Shown here: piece by piece, positions 1 through 7,048 of the stretch
How the letters are laid out: every line of letters starts with the position of its first letter
How positions within the stretch are numbered: the stretch's first letter is position 1
From: Actinidia chinensis
Lineage: Eukaryota; Streptophyta; Magnoliopsida; Ericales; Actinidiaceae
Length of the DNA: 10,000 bases
Reading direction: 5' to 3'
NCBI GenBank assembly: GCA_009663005.1
Contig: VIGQ01001119.1
Coordinates: 32,501 to 42,500 of the forward strand
The notes under the pieces: model-generated
What the model was told of the DNA's origin: nothing
The model's input: only the letters and a program-made list of their open reading frames with translations
Databases searched by the model: none
Translations under genes and position numbers: made by a program

Positions 1-554
1 CTGTATATCACATTCTCCGTTACCTTAAATCAGTTTCCGGTCGTGATTGTTCTATAACTCCCCGGAGTCCAGTCGGGCCTCTCATGCTTTACAGATGCTG
101 ATTATGCGGGGTCAAAGTGATAGAGCTCTACTTCTGGTTTTTGTACCTTTCAGGTAGTTATCTCATATCTGGAAAAGTAAGAAGCAAGCGTTGTCTCTCG
201 ATCCTTCTTGCCGAGCCTTAGTATCGTGCCATGGCTCATGGACAAGTGAAATTATTTGGCTTCGGTCCCTTCTAACTGATTGGGTTTCTCAGTGACAGAC
301 CTCATCTTACTATTTTGTGACAATAAGTTTAGCTATCCTGTTATCCTCTGACTCATTCTTCATGAGGAACAAGCACATTGAAGTTGATAATTCCCTTCAT
401 TCAGGAAAGTTTCGTTAAGGGGTTATCACTCACACTTTATTCCTCATCTTCTCAGACTGTGATTATGTTCACTAAGTCGATTGGCCCTCTTGTTGAAGTC
501 AACTCTTTTCAAGCTGGGCTCCGTTGATCTTCGCCTCAGCTTGAGGGGGAATTG
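1..554 (+). pseudogene. Decayed Ty1/copia pol 3' end: end of reverse transcriptase plus RNase H
   Basis: In an autonomous copia element this segment encodes the last part of reverse transcriptase and the RNase H domain, which degrades the RNA strand during cDNA synthesis. Reading across several frames recovers the family signature in the right order. VYHILRYLKSVSGR is at 3-44. DADYAGSK, carrying the first RNase H aspartate, is at about 97-120. STSGFCTF is at about 130-153 and WKSKKQ at about 171-188. YRAMA is at about 222-236, CDNK at about 318-329, a KHIEVD-like stretch at about 371-388, and FTK at about 469-477. The open frame is broken by several frameshifts and stops; for example, two in-frame stops follow DADYAGSK, and one T seems lost just before WKSKKQ. 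The acidic stretch before YRAMA is also scrambled, so one catalytic residue is probably lost. The 5' part of the element lies outside the window. The copia RNase H assignment is strong; the exact lineage is not resolved. Confidence 0.88.
543..551 (+). other. Polypurine tract of the first copia element
   Basis: The purine run GAGGGGGAA follows directly on the degenerate pol C-terminus and lies four bases before a TGTTGG that would start the LTR. In copia elements the run of G and A before the 3' LTR resists RNase H and primes plus-strand synthesis. Its position is exactly where the family expects it. Confidence 0.65.
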
Positions 555-720
555 TGTTGGATTAAGAGATTTTTGTCTAATTCAATTAGGAAACGTCATC
601 ATTAATTTATTCATCTATATAGGTCATGTTGACCATAGGGTAATTAGGAGATTTTCTTTTTATTTAGTTTTTCGTATTAGTCTAGGTTTTATTATATATT
701 AAGTGTGGTGGTGTGATTAA
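555..720 (+). mobile_element. Start of the 3' LTR of the first copia element, 3' boundary unclear
   Basis: The sequence after the polypurine tract starts TGTTGGATTA, a usual type of copia LTR start. A TATATAGG promoter-like word at about 616-623 and a T-rich stretch follow. No 5' LTR is in the window to compare with, and I find no convincing CA end with a target-site duplication. The end given here is therefore only where I lose LTR-like character. The true LTR may run further right or be truncated by later insertions. The short frame at 481-702 is a shadow across the pol/LTR junction and not a gene. Confidence 0.45.
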
Positions 721-1970
721 TAAAAATTAAGGCCTTTCTAAATTTCTTTTAAGTGGATAATTGAGATGCTTCGATATGATAATCATTTAGCTAATGAGTG
801 ATCAAAAGAATTATGGTAGACGAAATTCATGACTCAAAACAATTTGCTTTTACCTCTGGCATTGCCTTTCTACGCTCCCCGTCATCTTGTTATTTTCTTT
901 GAGGTAAATGTTAGGCCGGTTAGCGAGTTAATATGCTGCTGCCAAGAGATTGTTGTAGATTAGAAAAAATGAGAGAGAGAGAGCAACCAGGTAATTATTC
1001 TTTACGACTTTTGTGGCCCATGCTTAAGAAGCATCTCCAACTCAATCCCATCATTGTTAGAGAGATAAAATAAAATTTTATTCGAAAAGTTAAAATTGTA
1101 AGAGGTGAAAGAAACCCAAATCAGATTGAAGAAAAAACCCTCCACGTAGAGCATTTTTTGAGTTTGGCAGTGGACATGAAAGATGTGTTTCTATTAAATT
1201 GACCTTTCACCGTAGCACGGCCACAGCAGTTTAGTTGAGATTGAGATGACAAAACGCGCCAGCACTTGAAACAAACCCTTTCACAATTTGACCAGAAGTG
1301 CACTGAAAAGTTAGGTGGAGAAGAACGGTGAGTACTAAAAACGACGGTTTCAATTGGGTCAACGACAAATATATATTCACCCGATTATTGTGAATTCATA
1401 TCTGATTCGCGTCATATACAATCCCTCACAAATTTTAAAAGCGGCCCACCCACTGCACTCCGTGCGCATTTGACACTTCAGTAAAGAAATAAAGGTGGGT
1501 TAGATTAAATGTTCCTCTAAAATAAAGAAATGCAAGAGGTTCAACCCTAAGCAATTTCAGGTGCCCTACCCTAAGATATTTTTTGTTTGTTTTATCTTGG
1601 TTCCTAATTTTTTTTCACAAAAGTCAGGAAGATATTCTATTTATTAAATTGTTAATCTTGTAATCGAGTAATTTTTTATGAGGAGATGTAGTCCACGATT
1701 GCAATCTAAACCAAAAAATTCCGGATTTTTCAACTCTCCTGTTAATTCTCATTTTTAATTATTTACCATCACTTATTGGGATAGTTCCTAAAATTATAAT
1801 CATTTTCTATTTGACATCGAAAAGACAACTTATAGTTTGCGACATTCCAAATGAAAGAACACAAAATGGTTAGATAAAAAAATTGAATTAACATACAAAA
1901 ATTTCACCTATTTCAAACAGTAAACAACGGTGTGGGTATACTTATATGTTACTGAATATAATTTAAATAA
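721..1970. other. Intergenic, no gene recognised
   Basis: No open frame here resembles a known family. A 60-codon frame on the minus strand (1303 to 1121) is somewhat richer in G+C than its surroundings and cysteine-rich, but it matches nothing I know and shows no gene signals. The stretch may include the rest of the first copia LTR at its left end. From about 1560 to 1970 the sequence is T/A-rich with no visible repeats or hairpins that I can support. Confidence 0.5.
971..983. repeat. GA microsatellite
   Basis: A short pure GA run of about six and a half units. Such runs are common in plant intergenic DNA and can bind GAGA-type factors, but nothing nearby indicates a promoter. Confidence 0.85.
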
Positions 1971-1974
1971 TAGT

Positions 1975-2180
1975 TTTTTTGATCTTCCACTAATAACAAA
2001 CCTTTGATCTCTCCGATCTCCATCTCTCTCCACCAATTCGCCGCGAATAATAATCCCGCGACAACCCTCCTTCCCCCCCCAATTTCCCTTCTCCTCTCCC
2101 TCATCATCATCATCCTTCTCTCTTTTTCCCCAAATTTTCCCCTTCTCTCTTTCAACTCATTCTCTCTACTTTTTCGGGTT
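1975..2180. other. Pyrimidine-rich block resembling a plant 5' leader
   Basis: For about 200 bases the + strand is dominated by C and T: repeated CTCTCTCC words, an eight-base C run at 2073-2080, and a TCATCATCATCATC microsatellite near 2101. This is the composition of many plant 5' untranslated leaders (the CT-rich or Y-patch kind). An AT-rich stretch with TATA-like words precedes it at about 1935-1970. A 79-codon frame crosses it (2004-2243) but opens with TTG, not ATG, and its leucine, serine and proline richness simply reflects the C/T composition. I therefore do not call a protein. It could be the relic of a gene start, a leader carried by a transposon, or plain simple sequence. Confidence 0.4.
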
Positions 2181-2285
2181 TCCCACGGTGAAGAGCCGAG
2201 ACACGAGTTCGGAGTTTTATATTGGATAGCTTATTTTTGGTAAATAGATATTTAGCCGCGTGATAACCTCTTTCATATGTTTTTT

Positions 2286-2321
2286 CACATCACCCTCAAC
2301 TATCACATCACACTCAACTAT
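2286..2321. repeat. 18-bp tandem duplication, two copies
   Basis: Two adjacent 18-base units (2286-2303 and 2304-2321) both read CACATCAC, then one variable base, then CTCAACTAT. They differ at a single position. The near identity suggests a recent slippage or repair duplication. Confidence 0.9.
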
Positions 2322-2857
2322 TCTTTTCTCGGAAAACCAGAAAATAAGTTTATTTCTTACTCTGTGAAAGCAATTTGCGTGGGAAAATGATTTTGGTTTG
2401 GAATTTTAAAAATACAATTAGTTGATTGAGAAATGAGAGAGAAGGAAGCAATGAGAGAGCCACCCATAGTTAAAACTCTTATACTTTTTGTTGAAATAAA
2501 TATCAGATCTTTTGATTTTATCTACGTCTATTTGAATGAAAGAAATCTTATGTTGATAAGGATTTTGATTGGGCATAGTTTGATTTGGTTAGTGATTATG
2601 CCATTCGAGCAAAAATAAATTTAAAACCGTTCTAAAATCTCAATTCAAATAGAATAGTGGTTGTAGTCCAGTTATCGTAATAGAATTGTTAGGGATTCTA
2701 GATGAGGAAAGGCTTAGGTTTCGAAATATATAGTAACAATGAAATGTACAAAATTTAGACTACTCAATTGATTCAATAATGCCCAATGTATAGTACGGTT
2801 TCAAACCATGAGAATTGAACTAATTGCTAAAATAATTCTAACTCTATTAGAAAGTAG
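2322..2857. other. Intergenic, no gene recognised
   Basis: This is AT-rich DNA between the small tandem duplication and repeat A. A 61-codon open frame at 2433-2618 has an ATG but no recognisable domain, and its base composition is indistinguishable from its surroundings. I looked here for a copia LTR that could belong to repeat A and found none that resembles LTR1 or LTR2. Confidence 0.5.
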
Positions 2858-2859
2858 GA

Positions 2860-3290
2860 TTAGAGGTTCAAAAGATGCAGTTCTTACATAGCTACAAACC
2901 TTAGGACAAACGATTCAAACTAATTTACTATAAAAATCTTTGTCAAAGTCCAATCCACAAGAAACTATCAAATATGAATTTTAGGTTTCATTTAATGGAT
3001 GCGGATTTCAAGCAAATGGATAGTAGCATGAAAAGAGCTTAATTCGATTTGATAGCTTGTATATGAATTTCGAACATTTTAGATTCAGAGTTTTTTATCA
3101 TGATGAATTTGCAATCATTAATTCATAGGAATGATCAAGCCAACGAAATTTCACTTTATACTTCACTGAGAATAACTTTATTTCAATTTGATAGTTGCAT
3201 AGGATTCGGCATTTAGATTCAGGTTTAATCATGAATAAATTATGGAGTGATAAAAATATTTGTTGCCAGGAAGGTACTAACGATCTACTA
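2860..3290 (+). repeat. Repeat A, left copy of a diverged direct repeat
   Basis: Hand alignment with 5561-5880 gives the same landmarks in the same order. These are TAGAGGTTC followed by a TTCTT..ATAGCTA block, then GAATTTTAGGTTTCATTT, then TTTCGAACATTTTAGATTC, then TCATGATGAATTT, and finally a TGCCA..GTACT.ACGAT end. Copy A is longer because its middle part is doubled: the block around 3046-3110 recurs in diverged form at about 3183-3240. The repeat codes for nothing I recognise. Its left edge (GGATTAGAGG) loosely resembles a copia primer-binding site. The origin could be an element leader region or another dispersed repeat. Similarity is partial and broken by indels. Confidence 0.6.
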
Positions 3291-3310
3291 AAATAATTTC
3301 AAGTAGATTA

Positions 3311-3784
3311 TGGTTGAGTCCAACCCACATATTGGCCCAGCCCAATTAACTTACATTGACTTACAAAATCTTGAAATGATATCTTTTGAGGAGTTGGCCT
3401 TGGTTATGAATATTTTCCTAGTAGAATAGAGAAAAATTAGATATCATATTGGAAGTTACCATTTCATTCCTTGGTTATAAAAAGGGAGGTAGGGTGCTGG
3501 AACTTATGTGTTGGGTTGTGAAAAAAAGGTACTAAAAGTGAGAGGCAATACAAAGAGAGATTGTGAGTGAGAGAATGAGAAGTGAGGTGAGTGGAGTGTG
3601 ATTCTCCTCCCTTTAGACTCATTGTAATCTCCTTCTTTGATTAGTTGAATTATTGATTATTTTTCGGGGACTAGGCATCATGGCCGAACGATGAAACTTT
3701 ATTGTCTTCTGTGTGTGGTGATCTGGATATTTAGGTAACGTGTGATTTAGCCCAACAATTCGTGATTTAATTGTGAGCACAACA
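3311..3784 (+). mobile_element. LTR1 (left LTR) of the copia relic
   Basis: It starts at or near TGGTTGAGTCC and ends ...GCACAACA directly before the primer-site relic. Features typical of copia LTRs appear in order: ATATTGGCCCAGCCC near the start, a promoter word TTATAAAAAGG at 3475-3485, purine-rich GTGAGAGA sequence in the R region, a CTCATTGTAATC segment, and a GCCGAAC-bearing U5 (3683-3689). Each has a counterpart in LTR2, for example the shared GGAGTGTGATTCT followed by CTCATTGTAATC. The bases just left of it (AAGTAGATTATGG) look like a worn polypurine tract and raise the possibility that this was once also a right-hand LTR. Confidence 0.7.
3475..3485 (+). promoter_or_regulatory. TATA box of LTR1
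   Basis: TTATAAAAAGG lies at the U3/R position of LTR1, and the matching spot in LTR2 carries CATAAAAG (5233-5240). A shared location in both LTRs supports a retroelement promoter. Current activity is unknown. Confidence 0.55.
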
Positions 3785-3785
3785 T

Positions 3786-3798
3786 TGGTATTCAGAGT
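3786..3798 (+). other. Primer-binding site relic for initiator methionine tRNA
   Basis: TGGTATTCAGAGT starts two bases after the CA end of LTR1. The usual plant copia primer site reads TGGTATCAGAGC. Here one T is inserted and the last base is changed. Position and near identity together make the assignment good, and the element's + orientation follows from it. Confidence 0.75.
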
Positions 3799-3950
3799 AA
3801 GGTTGGAGTCACCAGAACAATTTCTGCAAAGAACGAGCAGATTTTGCAATTGTCCAGGATCAAAGTTGTTCGTAATTGAATTTGAGCAATCCGCTCGATT
3901 CATCTCTTTCTAAAGGAGTCTGTCGATAAAATTAGAGCCAAACAGACAAA

Positions 3951-3977
3951 CCCCGGATGCACCCCACCTCCCCGCCC
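3951..3977 (-). other. G-quadruplex-type motif on the minus strand
   Basis: Four C runs on the + strand (3951-3954, 3962-3965, 3970-3973, 3975-3977) give four G runs of at least three on the minus strand. The intervening loops are 7, 4 and 1 bases. This meets the standard four-run, short-loop rule for intramolecular quadruplexes. It sits in the untranslated leader of the copia relic, in otherwise AT-rich DNA. Folding is inferred from pattern only. Confidence 0.6.
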
Positions 3978-4064
3978 GAAGTTTTAGCCTCCAACAATTA
4001 ACCAAGCCGTTGTCTTGTTGACCGCCAATGTTTTGACTTCCGAAATCTTTGTTTTAGTTAATTA

Positions 4065-4268
4065 CACTTTAGTCCTTGTAATTTGTTTAAAAATTCATTA
4101 GGTCCCTTTGTACTTTTTTAAAAAATTTTAAATTTAGTCCTGGAGTTTTTAATACTTATATTTTTGGTCTCTAAATTTCTAAAAGTTTTTAGTTTAGTCT
4201 TTGGAGTGTCTGATTTTAAACAGTTTGGTCCCACAAGTTTTTTAGTTTTAATAGTTTAGTAGCCCTTT
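4065..4268 (+). repeat. Degenerate tandem repeat, about 30-31 bp period, seven units
   Basis: The core TT(A/T)(A/G)GTCC/T recurs with its central G at 4072, 4102, 4137, 4167, 4197, 4228 and 4259. The spacings are 30, 35, 30, 30, 31 and 31. Between cores lie T- and A-rich spacers (for example AATTTGTTTAAAAATT). Similar TTTAGTCC-type low-complexity arrays are common in plant intergenic DNA and transposons. Its position inside the retroelement leader means it was either part of the element or inserted into it. It has no coding capacity. Confidence 0.75.
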
Positions 4269-4429
4269 TTGAGATTTTTCATATTCCATATCCCATCTCA
4301 TGTGTTATTTTCTGATATTTTGCTTCTTTTTGTAGAATTAAGAGTGAGGAGCATATTCGGTGAGGAGGTCTAATGATATCTGCGTTCCAAACAACGAATT
4401 ACGCATTGTTACAACCAAGAATAAGGATA

Positions 4430-4930
4430 TCCTATTTTGCAAGGATTGTATACCCCTTGGAGCATAAGGGAGACAAACCTAGCTCACGAAGGGAGGGGGA
4501 TGGAAAAGATTAACCAAAAGGGATTAGCAAATCAAATAGTGGATTGGACGCCAACGAGGTATTTTCATTATGTCGCACTGAGACTAGTGCTTAATGAGTT
4601 ATGGAGGACCAAGTTAGAGGAGAGATGTACCAGGCGAATGACCAAAGGCTTATTAATGAGAAGGTTTTGTGAATTTGAAGCTTAAGGAGAGGATTATAGT
4701 GGCGAACATACGAGCGATTCCAGAATTTAGTCAATTAATTGGCTAGTGTTACCTATAGTTTTGAAATGAGGGCGCTGGCCCTATTAATTTTGAGTTCCTT
4801 GCAAAGTTGGCATACATATTAGTTTCTCTCACAGCAATATTCATTGGTGAAGGAAAGTTGATCATAGGATGGTTAGGGATGTCCTACTCATAAAGAGCAC
4901 GGAGGAGAGAGATGGGTATGACGAATAGTA
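4430..4930 (+). pseudogene. Decayed copia gag (capsid-like, UBN2 / Retrotran_gag_2 type) remnant
   Basis: Copia gag packages the element RNA into virus-like particles. The open frame 4437-4685 opens with TTG and ends in residues that line up with the conserved gag region: VALRLVLNELW, then KLEERC, then TKGLLMRRFCEFE. This parallels the family pattern of a W-KLE core, an MTK- or LTN-like segment and a final basic-aromatic stretch. After a frameshift the next gag block follows from 4721: QNLV, then LASVTYSFEMR, then ALALLILSSL at 4772-4801. The last matches the leucine-rich LLxSLP segment that follows in the family. Stops at 4736 and 4820 interrupt that frame. A possible further piece with an ER-rich stretch extends to about 4930. 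No zinc knuckle is visible. The recognition is by eye, but the order of blocks and the LTR context support it. Confidence 0.55.
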
Positions 4931-5025
4931 ATGAGTCGGGAGCCCTATTCTCGAGAAGGAAGTAATGAAATGGAGGGTTGAGGTCATCAAATGGGTATTG
5001 GTAGAGGACAACCGAGGTCACAGTC

Positions 5026-5032
5026 GAGAGGG
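5026..5032 (+). other. Polypurine-like tract before LTR2
   Basis: GAGAGGG ends directly at the TG that opens LTR2, the expected place for the plus-strand primer. It is short, so it is supported mainly by position. Confidence 0.4.
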
Positions 5033-5559
5033 TGCATATTGGCCCCAAGCCTAATTTGCTCACATTGAGCGTCCATGTGGACGTGAAACTCTCGAGTTTA
5101 ACTAGAACTTTTCAATGATTAATCTCTTGAAGAGTTAGTCTTGGTTATGATATGTTTTTTTCCCTAGTAGAATAGGATAACCAATTAGATCTCATATTGG
5201 AAAGTCTCTACCTGATCCTTCCCTCCCCTTGGCATAAAAGTGAGGGTAGAGTTGTAGAGACTTATGCGTTGTTGCGTTTGTGTTGTGGAAAAAAAGGTGC
5301 TAAGAGTGAGAGTGCAAGATAAGAGAAGATTGTGGAGAAAGAGAATTGAAAGTAAGGTGACTGGAGTGTGATTCTTCTGCCTTTATACTCATTGTAATCC
5401 CCTTTACGTTCGATTATTGGATTATTGAGTTTGTTCTCCGTGGACATATTCATCCTTGCTGAACATGTAAATCTTTATTATCTTGTGTGTGGTTGATTAG
5501 GATAATCTAGGGTAACGTGTTGTTTTACTCAATATGTGATTCAATTTTTGAGTACAACA
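5033..5559 (+). mobile_element. LTR2 (right LTR) of the copia relic
   Basis: It opens TGCATATTGGCCCC and closes GAGTACAACA, giving a TG...CA pair. Alignment to LTR1 is continuous in order: the ATATTGGCCC start, an (A)GTTGG/AGTTAG-CTTGGTTATGA block, CTAGTAGAATAG, the TATA-like CATAAAAG (5233-5240), GAGTGAGAG purine stretches, GGAGTGTGATTCTTCTGCC, CTCATTGTAATCCCC, and a U5 segment GTGGACAT...GCTGAAC (about 5440-5464). The best blocks differ at roughly one base in five, with extra indels. The 63-codon minus-strand frame over 5262-5453 is a shadow. The bases right after the LTR (TATCAGAGG) resemble the core of a copia primer site, which a simple right-hand LTR should not have. Confidence 0.7.
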
Positions 5560-5560
5560 T

Positions 5561-5880
5561 ATCAGAGGTTGAAGGATTGCATTTCTTGTATAGCTATAAC
5601 CCTTAGCAACAAATATTTTCAAATTCTCACGAGAAAATTCTTAAACCGAAGTAAAAAACCAAAAATAAAACTATCCTATATTGAATTTTAGGTTTCATTT
5701 GATGACTCAAGACAATTTTCATATTATTACTTAATTGAGATAGCTTATATTTTGATTTGATAATTTGCACATATTAGGATTTCGAACATTTAAATTCGGA
5801 CGTTTTACCATGATGAATTTAAATATTAATTAATCGATGTGATTTGAAATCCTGTTCTGCCAAGAATGTACTTACGATTT
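5561..5880 (+). repeat. Repeat A', right copy of the diverged direct repeat
   Basis: It begins within two bases of the end of LTR2 with ATCAGAGGTTGAAGG. It then follows repeat A through TATAGCTATAACCCTTAG, GAATTTTAGGTTTCATTTGATG, GGATTTCGAACATTTAAATTC, CCATGATGAATTT and TGCCAAGAATGTACTTACGAT. Unlike A it has the middle block once. It has no coding capacity. Confidence 0.6.
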
Positions 5881-5884
5881 GGTG

Positions 5885-7029
5885 GTGGATCAGAAACTGG
5901 TTATTGAATCATTTCCAAACTCGGTGTATTCACTACCAATGCTATGGTTTCCTAGGAAGGTAAATTACTTGGTCTAAACACGTACATCTATTCCACTTTA
6001 ATGTCACATTCCATTTGTTTTTCCGCATGTTTAACCTATAACTAAATTTCTTTATAATTTTTGTTAATTTAAAATAAAATCCTTTAAATTCGAATCCACT
6101 TTCCATCCAAATATAGTTAACAATTATTTTATTAAATAAATTGGTCAAATTTCTTCATTTATAATCTATATCTAATCCAAATAGAGCTTTCGTGTTCATA
6201 TACTCCTAACCAAAACCAATTTTGCCTTTGCCCTAATGTGTAAGATGACCAAATCTCTTGTGGCCGACTATAATGAATGTTCTCGCGGTATTAATGAATA
6301 AAATAATTAATAAGGTGATCAAGTTATAAATATTTGTAAAAGTGCATTAAAACCATGTGCAACATATAAATATTAATATTCAGCCGCCCATAAGTAGTGG
6401 TTAGCATGACCGAATTTTAATATTATATCATATAATGAGTTAATTTTATAGTTACTTTTGTTTTAAGAACAGTTTTCACAAGATAAACATTCTTTATTCT
6501 ACTTATCCCATTAATTTTTTATCCTAAATTCAAACTGAATGGATGTTATAGAGTTTTGAAACTCCATTTAGTGGGTCAACATGAAGAAACATTTTGTAAA
6601 ACCACAAATTAGTTTATTGTAAGGTTTTAATATGTTATGATTGGGGCTTGGCTTTGCAAGTTTAATGTGTGCTCCTGTTTTAAAAATATTCTTTGTAAAA
6701 TTCATTAATTAACAAGAGTATTACGTGGCCAATGCATTGGCTTAATAATCTAAAAAATGGGTCAGAGCAGCCATATCATATCATTAGGTCATGAGAGGAG
6801 AAAGGAACTATCGATATGTTTGAATATAGAAATTAAAAAAAAAAACTGTATAAATATTTTTTAAAAAAATTAAACCATTTCAATAAGCTACCGGGAGCAC
6901 GAATTTTAAATAACATTATACAAAATAGTTTAACAAAAATTTTGTATAGACTAACCATTTTTTGTACCTATCAGTTGTTATTCGCATAACGAATTTCATA
7001 AACATATATCACTTTACTAAAAATTAATT
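5885..7029. other. AT-rich intergenic DNA, no gene recognised
   Basis: Open frames are short and lysine-, phenylalanine- and asparagine-rich, as expected from AT-rich DNA, including the 68-codon minus-strand frame over 5942-6148. I see no domain, splice-supported exon, RNA gene box pair or clear transposon end. Small A runs occur at about 6834-6846. Confidence 0.5.
6728..6741. repeat. Perfect 14-bp palindrome
   Basis: GCCAATGCATTGGC equals its own reverse complement. It contains CCAAT on both strands, so it could bind a dimeric factor or a CCAAT-type complex. No gene lies next to it, and a perfect palindrome of this size in 10 kb is only mildly unexpected. Confidence 0.85.
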
Positions 7030-7048
7030 GGGGGGGGGGGGGGGGGGG
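7030..7048 (+). repeat. 19-base guanine homopolymer
   Basis: An uninterrupted run of 19 G in AT-rich surroundings, between AAATTAATT and AAAACAAAC. Such runs can form quadruplexes and mutate rapidly, and they are also frequent sites of sequencing or assembly length error. The exact length should not be trusted. Confidence 0.9.

Larger units (their letters stand above)
3311..5559 (+). mobile_element. Ty1/copia LTR retrotransposon relic, gag only, no pol
   Basis: Two related, same-orientation LTRs enclose about 1.25 kb. The order is LTR1, a methionine-tRNA type primer-site relic, a leader, a broken gag, a purine tract, LTR2. No integrase, reverse transcriptase or RNase H sequence is present, so the element has either lost pol by deletion or was always non-autonomous. 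The LTR body and gag residues fit the Tork-like branch of copia. The LTRs have diverged strongly by base changes and indels, so the insertion is old, or the two LTRs come from different insertions. With TG at 3311 and CA at 5559, the adjoining five bases (GATTA and TATCA) do not form a target-site duplication. Confidence 0.65.

Noticed and set aside
1121..1303. 60-codon cysteine-containing minus-strand frame
   Set aside because: It matches no recognised family, has no signal peptide or cysteine spacing typical of small secreted plant peptides, and no promoter or splice signals that I can support.
2004..2243. 79-codon frame rich in leucine, serine and proline, resembling a signal-anchor protein
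   Set aside because: It opens with TTG, has no ATG at the start, and its composition follows directly from the CT-rich DNA.
3619..3903. 94-codon minus-strand frame
   Set aside because: It lies antisense across the U5 end of LTR1, the primer site and the leader, all of which are explained on the + strand.
6380..6425. Possible tRNA-derived SINE head (GTGGTTAGCATGACC)
   Set aside because: Only a loose A-box resemblance; no B-box (GGTTCGANTCC-type) follows at the right distance and no A- or T-tail delimits an element.
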